A DNA stretch of 64,000 nt from Polynucleobacter sp. VK25 (GCF_018687355.1 NZ_CP061288.1:1498144-1562143); one strand, 5' to 3'; shown: positions 54,173-62,481, numbered from the stretch's first letter. Notes: generated by a model from the letters alone, not told the origin. Translations and numbers: made by a program.

Positions 54173-54834
54173 TCAATCGCAATCTTTACAGCTGCACTAC
54201 TGACCCAAGGAACAAATGCTAAAGCCAAAATCAATAACGCGCCTAGCAACGAAAAATGACCTGATACATCTAAGCCAACGCTAGTTGCATAAACAGCGCC
54301 AGCACCAAAAATAAGCACAGGAATATATAAAGGCAGAATCAATAAGCTCAATAACACGCTGCCTCCTCTTACCCCCAAGGTCAGTGCTGCGCCTATGGAG
54401 CCTATCAAGGATAGCACTGGCGTACCCAATAAGAGAGTGCCCATCAGTACATATAAAGAGCTAGCATCCAGATCAAACTGAATGCCAATAACAGGAGCCA
54501 AAAGCACGAGCGGTAGGCCACATACAATCCAGTGAGCAATTATTTTTCCGGTTACTAGCAGCACCATCGGCTGGGGCGATAAAGCAAGCTGCTCTAATGT
54601 GCCATCTTGATAGTCAGCCGCAAACATACGATGTAAGCCCAACAAAGTCGATAACAAGGCTGCAACCCAGAGCACACCTGGTGCAATTTTTCGGAGTAAG
54701 GCTGCATCTGCGCCGATGCCTAGCGGAAACAAGCTAGTCACCACGACGAAAAAAAACAGGGCTGTGAGCACCTCACTCTTGCGACGCATCACTAAGAGCA
54801 AATCACGGTGGATGATGGCGAACAAGGCTTTCAT
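54169..54834 (-). CDS. ccmB: Heme exporter CcmB (ABC permease)
   Basis: 221 residues, six membrane helices. Family start ALFAIIHRDLLLVMRRKSEVLTALFFFVVV and DYQDGTLEQLALSP are visible. Together with CcmA it forms the ABC part that powers release of holo-CcmE. Confidence 0.95.
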   Translation of the reverse strand: MKALFAIIHRDLLLVMRRKSEVLTALFFFVVVTSLFPLGIGADAALLRKIAPGVLWVAALLSTLLGLHRMFAADYQDGTLEQLALSPQPMVLLVTGKIIAHWIVCGLPLVLLAPVIGIQFDLDASSLYVLMGTLLLGTPVLSLIGSIGAALTLGVRGGSVLLSLLILPLYIPVLIFGAGAVYATSVGLDVSGHFSLLGALLILALAFVPWVSSAAVKIAIE

Positions 54835-55478
54835 AGGTCTAGCACCCTCATATGAGGAAGACTCACCTCTTGATGGCTAGTGAACACTACTAAGCCGCCT
54901 TGCTCTACATGCTCAGCGATAAGTCCCTGCAAGGCTTTGATCGCATGGGTATCAAGCGCATTGAATGGCTCATCTAAAATCCATAACTTGGCTTGGCGTG
55001 TCAACATTCGAGCCATTAGGACGCGACGCTTTTGTCCAGCTGATAAACAATTGACCGGCAAGTGCTCACGCCCACGCAAACCAAAACGCCAGAGAGCAGC
55101 TAAAGCTTTGTCGCCTGGTAAAAGAACGTCATCAAGTGCGGCATAGAGCTCCAGATTTTCTAGTGCAGTGAGATCCTCCTTTAAGGCATCCCGATGCCCC
55201 AAAAATAATAGTTCACGATGATAGGAAGAAACGTCCTTGGTAATGAGCTGGCCATTCCACAGAATCTCTCCAACCTCTGGCGTAGATAAACCTGTCAGCA
55301 GCCTTAATAGACTCGTTTTGCCAACACCGTTCTCACCACGCACGTGCAAACACTCACCACTAGAGACTGTTAAGTTGAGATCCTGAAATAAGCGTCTTTC
55401 TCCGCGCACACAACAAAGCGTGCGCGCTTCGAGCTTGAAATACGGCTTACTGGGGGAGGAGAAGGTATCGACTGTCAT
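54831..55478 (-). CDS. ccmA: Cytochrome c biogenesis ATP-binding protein CcmA
   Basis: 215 residues. Walker A GENGVGKT at 48-55, signature LSAGQKRR, Walker B LWILDEPFNALD and the switch His in VVFTSHQEV. Hydrolyses ATP to release holo-CcmE from CcmC. First gene of the ccmABCDEFGHI operon; a near-consensus promoter lies about 34 bases upstream of its ATG. Confidence 0.95.
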   Translation of the reverse strand: MTVDTFSSPSKPYFKLEARTLCCVRGERRLFQDLNLTVSSGECLHVRGENGVGKTSLLRLLTGLSTPEVGEILWNGQLITKDVSSYHRELLFLGHRDALKEDLTALENLELYAALDDVLLPGDKALAALWRFGLRGREHLPVNCLSAGQKRRVLMARMLTRQAKLWILDEPFNALDTHAIKALQGLIAEHVEQGGLVVFTSHQEVSLPHMRVLDL

Positions 55479-55503
55479 GAGGGTTTGCGGCTTGAATCAA
55501 GCA

Positions 55504-55532
55504 CCCCAGGCATTGTCCAAGAGCCCCTGGGG
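55504..55532. repeat. Inverted repeat overlapping the ccmA promoter
   Basis: Arms CCCCAGG (55504-55510) and CCTGGGG (55526-55532), with a 15-base centre; the second arm also belongs to a local palindrome CCCCTGGGG. The repeat spans the -10 and the predicted start site, so it could be an operator or an RNA hairpin at the transcript 5' end. No known regulator assigned. Confidence 0.6.
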
Positions 55533-55540
55533 ACTGTCAA
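55512..55540 (-). promoter_or_regulatory. Sigma-70 promoter for ccmABCDEFGHI
   Basis: Minus strand TTGACA (55540-55535), 17-base spacer, GACAAT (55517-55512). Consensus -35 and near-consensus -10 at ideal spacing; start predicted near 55505, 27 bases before the ccmA ATG. Confidence 0.82.
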
Positions 55541-55620
55541 ACCAGCAAAAGGTGAATTAAGGAAATATTCCCTTTCAATTCAATTACTTATGAAATTATA
55601 AACTGAGTTAAGCCAGAAAG

Positions 55621-55644
55621 AAAAAACCACCCAAGGGTGGTTTT
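55621..55644 (-). terminator. Terminator after the flavodoxin-like gene
   Basis: Stem AAAACCACC / GGTGGTTTT (55623-55631 with 55636-55644), loop CAAG; on the minus strand it ends in a T-run. Lies 35 bases after the stop codon at 55679. Confidence 0.82.
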
Positions 55645-55678
55645 CGCTATCAAATCAATTACTTAGCTCACGTCAAGA

Positions 55679-56230
55679 TCACTTTAGACGCTTAGTAATT
55701 TCCGCAATACGCTGTCCGTAGAGTCTTGCGGTCTCTAAGTCACCCGCATTTACCTCATCGGCACTTGCATCTGAAGGGGTTTGCATCATCGCGCCAGCTG
55801 ATGAGCCAACATAGTTAACGTCATCACGCTTAGCAGCTTTGGAATTGGAAGGCATTAAGCCTGTTCCAACCCACAAACCAGAATGTTGCATGGCCAAGGT
55901 AAAGAAATAGTGCAGCGTGGAATGCTTATCGCCATTCATGGTGGCTGAATTAGTAAAGCCACCAAAAACTTTATCTTTCCACTGCTGAGAGAACCATTGC
56001 TTAGAACTCGCGTCAGCAAACTTTTTAAATTGCCAGCTCACTGTACCCATATAGGTTGGTGAACCAAAAACAATCGCATCTGCTGCATTGATGGTTTCCC
56101 ACTGTGCGTCAGTTAAATTCCCTTCGGCGTCAATTGCCACTAATGTAGCGTTAGCACCTTTTGCAACTGCTTCCGCTTGTTTCACTGTGTGACCATAGCC
56201 ACTATGAAATACCACCGCAATTTTTGTCAT
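55679..56230 (-). CDS. Flavodoxin family / NAD(P)H:quinone-reductase-like flavoprotein (WrbA-like)
   Basis: 183 residues. FMN phosphate loop VVFHSGYGHTVKQAEAV, VFGSPTYMGTVSWQFKKFAD, and a later stretch VFGGFTNSATMNGDKHST, all of the WrbA/flavodoxin type. Likely two-electron quinone reduction to avoid semiquinone damage. Cotranscribed with DoxX and MarR genes (gaps 41 and 19 bases), a layout typical for quinone or electrophile response. Confidence 0.87.
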   Translation of the reverse strand: MTKIAVVFHSGYGHTVKQAEAVAKGANATLVAIDAEGNLTDAQWETINAADAIVFGSPTYMGTVSWQFKKFADASSKQWFSQQWKDKVFGGFTNSATMNGDKHSTLHYFFTLAMQHSGLWVGTGLMPSNSKAAKRDDVNYVGSSAGAMMQTPSDASADEVNAGDLETARLYGQRIAEITKRLK

Positions 56231-56271
56231 CTCTTTTTCCTTAAAAATGAGTTTTTAAATATTTGAATTAT

Positions 56272-56685
56272 TTACTTCTTTACTTCACATCTTGCATCAA
56301 TGGAATATCCACCCGCACCAAATACGGTTAATAAAAATAGTCCACCAGCCATACTGAGGTTCTTCATAAACATGATGTTCTGGAGGTAGACCTGCTCTGG
56401 AGGAAAGGCCCAGAAGTTATGGAATATAAAGGCCGCCAGAATGGTGAATAAAGCTAATAGTAGGCCAGCAATACGGGCTTTATAGCCAACAATGATGGCT
56501 AAACCGCCAAGGATTTCTAAGGCAACAGTGAACCCAGCAATCACCATCGGCATTGGTAGTCCCTTGGATGCAATATAGGCAGTCACACCATCAAATCCCA
56601 AGAGTTTGGAAAAGCCTGCTGAGATAAATATGGCTGACATCAAGATTCTGGCGACTAATACCAAATATTGATTTGTTGTGTTCAT
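56272..56685 (-). CDS. DoxX family membrane protein
   Basis: 137 residues, four membrane helices. ARILMSAIFISAGFSKLLGFDGVTAYIASKGLPMPM and ALEILGGLAIIVGYKARIAGLLLALFT are DoxX signatures. Members take part in thiol or redox stress resistance; the exact reaction is uncertain. AGGAGCGGGT precedes the ATG. Confidence 0.9.
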   Translation of the reverse strand: MNTTNQYLVLVARILMSAIFISAGFSKLLGFDGVTAYIASKGLPMPMVIAGFTVALEILGGLAIIVGYKARIAGLLLALFTILAAFIFHNFWAFPPEQVYLQNIMFMKNLSMAGGLFLLTVFGAGGYSIDARCEVKK

Positions 56686-56704
56686 ACCCGCTCCTATTGA
56701 TAAA

Positions 56705-57130
56705 TTAACTTGTAAAAATTTGATTCATTAATTGCAAAGATTTTGTTATCTCTTCTAATTCACTTTTATTCAATTTGGAAAATGCTTTTTCTAAGTGCTG
56801 AAGATGCGCTGGAAATACTTTTTCAAATAAAGTCTGTCCTTCTTTTGTTAAGCCAATCATTTGACTACGTGCGTCCTCTGGATTTAATTTGCGCTCCAAA
56901 ACCCCCTTTGCTTCAAGGCGCTCAAGTACGCCCGTGAGTGTTCCCTTGGTCACTAAAGTCTTTTTACCAAGCTCCTTGCATGTCATAGGCAGCTGATTTC
57001 CCAGGGTGGCAATCACATCAAACTGGGTGGTGGTCATTCCCATCGCCTTAAGATCGGGCGCTGAATACCGCTCAAATGATTGATATGCGGAAACCAGGTT
57101 ACGTAAGGTAGGTAAAAAGTTCATTGGCAT
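56705..57130 (-). CDS. MarR family transcriptional regulator
   Basis: 141 residues from the ATG at 57130 (GTG 57133 and ATG 57124 also possible; no clear ribosome site). Winged helix with MTTTQFDVIATLGNQLPMTCKELGKKTLVTKGTLTGVLERLEAKGVLERK and the wing residues NPEDARSQMIGLTKEG. First gene before DoxX and flavodoxin, so it probably autoregulates this operon. Candidate operator palindromes lie just upstream. Confidence 0.92.
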   Translation of the reverse strand: MPMNFLPTLRNLVSAYQSFERYSAPDLKAMGMTTTQFDVIATLGNQLPMTCKELGKKTLVTKGTLTGVLERLEAKGVLERKLNPEDARSQMIGLTKEGQTLFEKVFPAHLQHLEKAFSKLNKSELEEITKSLQLMNQIFTS

Positions 57131-57135
57131 CACAT

Positions 57136-57167
57136 AAAGTACTTATTAGAACTATTTTAGTACTAAT
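57136..57167 (-). promoter_or_regulatory. Candidate MarR operator: two AGTACT palindromes 21 bp apart
   Basis: AGTACT occurs at 57138-57143 (within AAGTACTT) and 57159-57164 (within TTAGTACTAA), two helical turns apart, immediately before the MarR gene. MarR proteins bind 10-20 bp palindromes near their own promoter, so both copies may be sites. Confidence 0.55.
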
Positions 57168-57193
57168 ACAGACTATATGCAAGATTAGGCAAT

Positions 57194-57221
57194 AAAAAAA
57201 CCCCACCTTATTGGTGGGGTT
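57194..57221 (-). terminator. Terminator after the Bug gene at 57258-58229
   Basis: Stem AACCCCACC / GGTGGGGTT (57199-57207 with 57213-57221), loop TTATT; on the minus strand it is followed by a run of seven T. It isolates the MarR operon from the upstream Bug/SBP pair. Confidence 0.9.
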
Positions 57222-57257
57222 GCCTGGCGGTCAGGGTGCGGAAGTGTTTTCGAGAGT

Positions 57258-58229
57258 TTATTCCGGCTTAATGCCGGCACTTTTGATGATCTTGCCCCAG
57301 CGCGCAGACTCTTTCTTCTGAAATGCCCCAAATGCCTCTGGCGTCATTGCGTAAAACTTTGCGCCCTCTGACTCCAACTTCTTTTGTACTGCAGTCTGCT
57401 GCATGATTTTACTAACTTCATCATGTAACTTTTTAACGATTGCAGGTGCTGTGCCTACTGGAGCAAATAGACCAATCCAATTCTTCACATCAAAGCCCGG
57501 TAAGGTTTCGCTAATGCTTGGCAAGTCTGGCATCGATGGATCTCTCGTTGCGCCCGTAACTGCTAGACCTCGCAACTTATCGCTTTTTACATAAGGAAGA
57601 ATGGTTGGCATAGTTGCAAACATGACTTGCGTTTGGCCGCCAATCAAATCCGTAATAGCGAGCGCATTTCCTTTGTAAGGGATATGCGTCATATCGACTT
57701 TAGCAGTCATCACAAAAAGTTCTCCCGCCAAATGACTGGCGGTACCAATGCCGCCTGAGCCGTAAGACACCTTTCCAGGATTTGCTTTTAAGTAGGCAAT
57801 CAACTCAGGCACATTCTTTGCTGGAAGACTTGGGTTAACAGCCAATAAGCCCTCAGCATCCAGAACAAACACTACTGGTACAAAATCTTTCAGCGGGTCA
57901 TAGGGCATGCTTTTGACTAAATAAGGATTCACTGCATGCGTACCGATACTACCCATGATTAAGGTGTAACCATCTGCCGGAGACTTGGCGACAAAGTCTG
58001 CCCCAATATTGCCGCCGCCGCCAGTCTTGTTTTCTACAATCACCGGCTGTCCAAACGCCTCACTTAAGCCCTGGGCAATAATTCTGGAAAAACCATCCGC
58101 AATACCGCCTGTTGCAAATGGAGAAATGATCTTGATTTGGCGATTGGGATAACTACCGGTTTGGGCATTTGCAAAATGACAAACTAATAATCCGAGCAAT
58201 ACGCTCAAGGTGAAAACGATTTTTTTCAT
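57258..58229 (-). CDS. Bug-family (TctC) periplasmic binding protein
   Basis: 323 residues: signal peptide ending ANAQT, YPNRQIKIISPFATGGIADGFSRIIAQGL, VENKTGGGGNIGADFVAKSPADGYTLIMGSIGTHAVNP and KDFVPVVFV. It follows the signal-less SBP gene by nine bases on the same strand, which suggests shared expression and perhaps a shared ligand class. Sixth Bug protein of the window. Confidence 0.93.
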   Translation of the reverse strand: MKKIVFTLSVLLGLLVCHFANAQTGSYPNRQIKIISPFATGGIADGFSRIIAQGLSEAFGQPVIVENKTGGGGNIGADFVAKSPADGYTLIMGSIGTHAVNPYLVKSMPYDPLKDFVPVVFVLDAEGLLAVNPSLPAKNVPELIAYLKANPGKVSYGSGGIGTASHLAGELFVMTAKVDMTHIPYKGNALAITDLIGGQTQVMFATMPTILPYVKSDKLRGLAVTGATRDPSMPDLPSISETLPGFDVKNWIGLFAPVGTAPAIVKKLHDEVSKIMQQTAVQKKLESEGAKFYAMTPEAFGAFQKKESARWGKIIKSAGIKPE

Positions 58230-58238
58230 ATTATTTTT

Positions 58239-58982
58239 CTACAGAGTTTGATGTATGGGTGCAGCAGCTAAACCTTGTACTTGGTACTGTCGAATTAAAT
58301 CCGTCACCAAACCACTGCGAATGAATTCTTCAACACAAGCATTTAAAAAAGTGATGGCCTCTAAGTTAGATTTCTCAGTTGCAATGCCCTGCTGAATCCC
58401 GGTGAACTGACCATCCAATATACGCAAGCCTGGATGTTTTTTAGCAAAAGCAACTAAGCCCATCTTAAGACCAGCTAATGCATCTAGACGCTCGCTGATA
58501 AAAAGTTCATTGCTCGCCTGAATACTATCAGCGTGAACTAATGTGGCATATTTCAAATTACGCTGCAACCAAAGATCGTATGCGCCCTTGAAAAAGGAGG
58601 CAATGCGCACGCCAGGTTGATCCACCTGGGTAATATCCTGAATTGGTGAGTCGGCAGACACCAAGTAAGTTGCCTCCAACTCAGCATAAGCAGGTGTAAA
58701 AGTAATCTTTTGAGCGCGTGCTGGGTCTGAGCCCACCAAAACAATGCCGCACTTACCAGAAGCCGCAGCATCCACAACCTGATCTTGAGTTTCATAGCCC
58801 GTTAGCTCCAAACTCACATCTAGGCGCTTTGCAATTGCGCGGCAAATGTCTGGAGCTATTCCAGTAGGCTCACCCGAAGAACTGCGGCCCGTCACTAATA
58901 AGAAGTTGCCAAGATATACAGCAGCAGAAAGAACGCCGTGAGGGGCGAGTTGCGCCCTCACCGCTTCAGAAATTGAATTCAA
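58239..58982 (-). CDS. Family 3 solute-binding-like protein without signal peptide
   Basis: 247 residues with the SBP_bac_3 fold: GIAPDICRAIAKRLDVSLELTGYE, GKCGIVLVGSDPARAQKITFTPAYAELEATYLVS, GVRIASFFKGAYDLWL. Usual family members start with a signal peptide, but the N-terminus MNSISEAVRAQLAPHG is hydrophilic, so the protein is probably cytoplasmic. Start TTG 58982 with AAGG upstream. It may be a ligand-binding regulator or a cyclohexadienyl-dehydratase-like enzyme, as this fold includes such cases. No ABC permease nearby. Confidence 0.78.
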   Translation of the reverse strand: MNSISEAVRAQLAPHGVLSAAVYLGNFLLVTGRSSSGEPTGIAPDICRAIAKRLDVSLELTGYETQDQVVDAAASGKCGIVLVGSDPARAQKITFTPAYAELEATYLVSADSPIQDITQVDQPGVRIASFFKGAYDLWLQRNLKYATLVHADSIQASNELFISERLDALAGLKMGLVAFAKKHPGLRILDGQFTGIQQGIATEKSNLEAITFLNACVEEFIRSGLVTDLIRQYQVQGLAAAPIHQTL

Positions 58983-59014
58983 AAGAACCTTCGATGTTGA
59001 TGAAGTGGAAACTA

Positions 59015-59869
59015 TTAGAACTGAACAGTTTCGCCTTCAGTCATTGGGATGATTTTGATATTGCTACCCTTCATAGCCGCTTGGAACTCAGCCAAAGTAC
59101 CTTTTGCCATGGGATTAGAGTTGTAGTGCATCGGTATGACCATCTTTGGTTTAACCCAAGTACGCAAGGCAAACGCAGCATCATCAGGTGCCATTGTGAA
59201 ATTGCCACCAATTGGAATCATGACTAGATCTGGCTTGTAGTGCTCGCTAATAAATTTCATATCGCCAAATAAACCGGTGTCACCCATGTGCCAAATCTTG
59301 AACCCATTCTCTAACTCTATGATGAAACCCATGGCCTCTCCCGCGGGATGAGACTCCATTTTTTCTGTGGCAGGATTCTTCCAAACTAATATCGATGAAT
59401 GCTCAGCCTGCACCGCTGTAACCTTAATTCCAGGAGACGGCGTAACGCGGCCCGTTTTATTAAAACGATGACCTAAATCTGCCGGTAGCACGCCTAAAGT
59501 AGTTAGGGGGGTAATCATGTCTGCCGGACCATATAGCTTGATGTTATTCATCTTCGCTAAAGTCGGAGCATCACCAATATGATCAACGTGTGCATGAGTC
59601 ACCAACAGCACATCAATCGGACCAATCGCAGCTAAATCATTCTTATAGATTGGCGGCGTCTTAGGTCCACCAGTAATCCAGGGGTCGATCAAAATCATTT
59701 TTCCCTGAGGCGATTTGATGCGAAAGCTTGCTTGTCCAAGCCATAGCGCTTCGGTCTTACCTTGAGCTCCTGCGGGCGCAGCATTCTGCGCGCTACTGAT
59801 TGTCGAGGCTGAAGCTAGAACTGCTGTGAGTAATAGGCCCAAACTACCCTTAGTTAAAAAGCTTTTCAT
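59015..59869 (-). CDS. Exported metallo-beta-lactamase-fold metal-dependent hydrolase (UPF0173-like)
   Basis: 284 residues: signal peptide about 1-27 (ending SSAQN), then MILIDPWITGGPKTPP, metal motif THAHVDHIGDAP (HxHxDH), AVQAEHSS and KIWHMGDTGLFGDM, plus KMVIPMHYNSNP, the usual UPF0173 layout. Cytoplasmic relatives are the rule, so the signal peptide is notable. Substrate unknown. GGAGA before the ATG. Confidence 0.87.
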   Translation of the reverse strand: MKSFLTKGSLGLLLTAVLASASTISSAQNAAPAGAQGKTEALWLGQASFRIKSPQGKMILIDPWITGGPKTPPIYKNDLAAIGPIDVLLVTHAHVDHIGDAPTLAKMNNIKLYGPADMITPLTTLGVLPADLGHRFNKTGRVTPSPGIKVTAVQAEHSSILVWKNPATEKMESHPAGEAMGFIIELENGFKIWHMGDTGLFGDMKFISEHYKPDLVMIPIGGNFTMAPDDAAFALRTWVKPKMVIPMHYNSNPMAKGTLAEFQAAMKGSNIKIIPMTEGETVQF

Positions 59870-59960
59870 TAGCGCGTCTCCTGATTATCGTAATAATCCA
59901 GAAACTATAGACCAAATTGACTGTTTAGGCTTATGACGCAATGCATCATTTTTGGGGATC

Positions 59961-60371
59961 TTACTTCCAGAACAGAGAAATCTTTTGCGGGGAGTTTGCC
60001 TTAATAGAGACGCCCCTCTTTTGAGCTACCCCTTGATATGTCGCCTCCATTACATAATCACCAGGCACTAAATTCAGCAGCATATAAGGACCATCCGCTT
60101 GTGCATCAAAAATAGTCAAACTCTTTGAGTCAGTGATTTGGATGGTTGCACCGAATATCCAAACTCCTCTGCCATTTTTAATTTGAGACATCTCCAACAA
60201 CAGAGGCCACTGCTTTGCTTCAGCAAGAATAGCAAGAGTCTCCTCTTCTCCGACACCACCAGTAATATAAGAAATTCCTTGCGAATATTGCGTCTCTGGA
60301 ATTTGAGCCACAGCCCAAGAGCCCATCAGAATTAGATAAGTGGAAAAAATTATTTTTAGCAGTGTTTTCAT
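59961..60371 (-). CDS. Exported hypothetical protein, carboxypeptidase-regulatory-like beta domain
   Basis: 136 residues with a signal peptide (about 1-21, ending AVAQ). The middle has LAILAEAKQWPLLLEMSQ and the rest looks like a small beta sandwich (VWIFGATIQITDSKSLTIFDAQADGPYMLLNLVPGDYVMEATYQG), reminiscent of carboxypeptidase regulatory-like folds. I do not recognise a named family. Probably periplasmic. Confidence 0.7.
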   Translation of the reverse strand: MKTLLKIIFSTYLILMGSWAVAQIPETQYSQGISYITGGVGEEETLAILAEAKQWPLLLEMSQIKNGRGVWIFGATIQITDSKSLTIFDAQADGPYMLLNLVPGDYVMEATYQGVAQKRGVSIKANSPQKISLFWK

Positions 60372-60399
60372 TGATCCATACTACGACCGATTCAGCCAT

Positions 60400-60432
60400 A
60401 AAAAAAGCCCCGCTGTTTAAGTAACGGGGCTT
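60400..60432 (-). terminator. Terminator after the quinone oxidoreductase gene
   Basis: Stem AAGCCCCG / CGGGGCTT (60405-60412 with 60425-60432) with a 12-base loop; seven A on the plus strand give a T-run on the minus strand. Lies 23 bases past the stop codon. Confidence 0.88.
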
Positions 60433-60454
60433 GTGTACGCTAGAACACTTAAGC

Positions 60455-61435
60455 TTAAGGCGTCATCACAATAGCACCTGAAACTTTTCGTCCTTCGGCA
60501 GCGCGATGCGCATCAGCAGCCTGCTCTAAAGAAAACTTAGCGCCAATTTGTACCTTGACATGCCCTTTGGCAATTGCATCAAATACAGCTTTGGCATTTT
60601 CTTTTAATAAAGCGGAAGTTGCGTTATGTGGAAATACGGAAGGCCTTGTTAAAAACAGGCAGCCTTTTTTATTGAGAATTTCTGGCTGAATTTCCGGAGC
60701 TGGACCAGATGCGGCACCAAACAAAGCAACCGTACCAAATGGAGCAGTGCAATCCAAAGATCCCAAGAAGGTAGTTTTGGCGACAGAGTCATAAACGACA
60801 TTGGCTTTTTTACCACCAGTGGCCTTAAGAACATCCTCAACCCAATGAGGCTGAGAATAGTCAACTACTGCATCACAACCCGCCTCCTTAGCAGCGGCAA
60901 ATTTTGCAGGTGATCCCACAGTACCCACAACAAATGCGCCCAATGCTTTTGCCCAGCCAGCCAGAATTTGACCAACACCACCAGCTGCTGCGTGTACCAG
61001 AACGATATCGCCTGCTTTAACTTTATAAGTTTTTTGCACCAGATATTGCGCCGTCATCGCCTTAAAGAAAACAGCTGCAGCCACTTCATCAGAAATGTTG
61101 CTAGGTATCTGAACCAATTTTTCTGCCGCTACGTTACGCGCACTTGCGTAAGCACCAATACCGGCATTCATATAAACGACATGATCGCCTACTTTAAAGT
61201 CCGTGACACCCTCACCCACAACCTCAACTACACCGGCAGCCTCATGACCCAGGCCAGTAGGCATTTCTAGTGGATAGACGCCAGAGCGCTGATATACGTC
61301 GATGAAATTAAATCCAATCGCAGTTTGACGAATCTGCACTTCACCTTTTGCAGGCGGAGGTAGCTCTTTATCGATTACCTTGATTACATCTGCGCTTCCG
61401 AGTTCAGTAAGACTCACTACTCTTGCTTTTGTCAC
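60455..61435 (-). CDS. NADPH:quinone oxidoreductase, zinc-independent MDR family (Qor-like)
   Basis: 326 residues from GTG 61435, AGGTGA upstream. N-terminal GroES-like domain (IGFNFIDVYQRSGVYPLEMPTGLGHEAAGVV), Rossmann domain with VHAAAGGVGQILAGWAKALGAFVVGTVGS, C-terminal SLEQAADAHRAAEGRKVSGAIV. Structural zinc cysteines of alcohol dehydrogenases are missing, as in Qor proteins. Reduces quinones or enones with NADPH. Confidence 0.93.
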   Translation of the reverse strand: MTKARVVSLTELGSADVIKVIDKELPPPAKGEVQIRQTAIGFNFIDVYQRSGVYPLEMPTGLGHEAAGVVEVVGEGVTDFKVGDHVVYMNAGIGAYASARNVAAEKLVQIPSNISDEVAAAVFFKAMTAQYLVQKTYKVKAGDIVLVHAAAGGVGQILAGWAKALGAFVVGTVGSPAKFAAAKEAGCDAVVDYSQPHWVEDVLKATGGKKANVVYDSVAKTTFLGSLDCTAPFGTVALFGAASGPAPEIQPEILNKKGCLFLTRPSVFPHNATSALLKENAKAVFDAIAKGHVKVQIGAKFSLEQAADAHRAAEGRKVSGAIVMTP

Positions 61436-61463
61436 ATGTCACCTATTTATTTTTTATTGAAAA

Positions 61464-61910
61464 TCATAATACAGTAAGGGCGCCCGTAGAATCCTCTTCA
61501 ACGACCGCCCAAGTGCTATCGCCCAACTTCTTTACCGCCATTGAATATGTCCAGCCGTCCGGAATACCACAACTCCAGCCACTTGGACCATTCTGAATAA
61601 GGACGTTCACGCTATTTCTACTGTCATAGTAGAGGTGATAAATTTTTCCGTGAATAGGATTAAAACCAAATTTAGCACTGTGCACCATTTCAGTGGCATC
61701 CAACCTTGCTTGCAAAGCTTTAGCTTGCTTCATCAGCACTTCAGCCTGCTCCATAATGCGGTCGTACTCAAGCTTGGCATTTTGGCGCGCTACATTTACA
61801 GCCTTATCTTTTTCTTCTGTGACCTTGATAGGCGCAAATACAGGGGCACCCACTTCCATTGGATATTCAATCGCTGCGTGGCGCGCTGGATCGGTATCTT
61901 CGATTCTCAT
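61464..61910 (-). CDS. DUF2452 domain-containing protein
   Basis: 148 residues. N-terminal IEYPMEVGAPVFAPIKVTEEKDKAVNVARQNAK and a helical middle (AEVLMKQAKALQARLDATEMVHSAKFGFNPIHGKIYHLYYD) are the DUF2452 features; the C-terminal WAVVEEDS strand follows. Cytoplasmic, function unknown. Located between qor and sodC on the minus strand. Confidence 0.85.
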   Translation of the reverse strand: MRIEDTDPARHAAIEYPMEVGAPVFAPIKVTEEKDKAVNVARQNAKLEYDRIMEQAEVLMKQAKALQARLDATEMVHSAKFGFNPIHGKIYHLYYDSRNSVNVLIQNGPSGWSCGIPDGWTYSMAVKKLGDSTWAVVEEDSTGALTVL

Positions 61911-61947
61911 GAATGCCCTGTATGTACTAATTTAATGAATATAGGAA

Positions 61948-62481
61948 TTACTTAATCAAGCCACAAGCAATCCGTGGACCGGAATTTCCAGCTGGCTGAG
62001 ATTTGTAATCATCTGGATCACGATGCACTACTACTGAGCGGCCAACAATGCCAGTTGGTCCAGTGTTCACAGCAAACCCATGCAACTTAGCAGTGTAAGT
62101 GGCGTTACCACTCGCATCTGATTTAATGTTTGGTAAATCACCTGCATGATTCATGCCGCTATTTGGCATGCCATGAGATTTTGTCTCAGGATTAAAGTGA
62201 CCACCTGCGCTCATTGCATCTGGAGCGGAACAGTCTCCTTTTTCATGAACATGAAATCCTTGCTCTGAATTTGGCTTCAAGCCAGAGAATTTACCGTTGA
62301 TGAGAACATCATTTCCTTGCCAAGTGAACATCACTTCACCCTTGGCCTGAGATCCTGATCTTGAATCTAAACTTGCGCTAGCCTTTTGCCCAGTACCTTG
62401 TTCCATCGATTGACAGGCTACCAATGACAAAATTCCCATCACCGCTAACGCAATAGAAACTTGTTTTAATTTCATATTCAT
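61948..62481 (-). CDS. sodC: Cu/Zn superoxide dismutase, lipoprotein (SodC)
   Basis: 177 residues. Lipobox LVAC with Cys23 marks a lipoprotein. Copper/zinc ligands: GFHVHEKGDCSAPDAMSAGGHFNPETKSHGMPNSGMNHAGDLPN and SVVVHRDPDD, with the conserved disulfide cysteines (GDC and ACG) and catalytic Arg in GPRIACGLIK. Removes periplasmic superoxide. GGAG before the ATG at 62481. Confidence 0.95.
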   Translation of the reverse strand: MNMKLKQVSIALAVMGILSLVACQSMEQGTGQKASASLDSRSGSQAKGEVMFTWQGNDVLINGKFSGLKPNSEQGFHVHEKGDCSAPDAMSAGGHFNPETKSHGMPNSGMNHAGDLPNIKSDASGNATYTAKLHGFAVNTGPTGIVGRSVVVHRDPDDYKSQPAGNSGPRIACGLIK

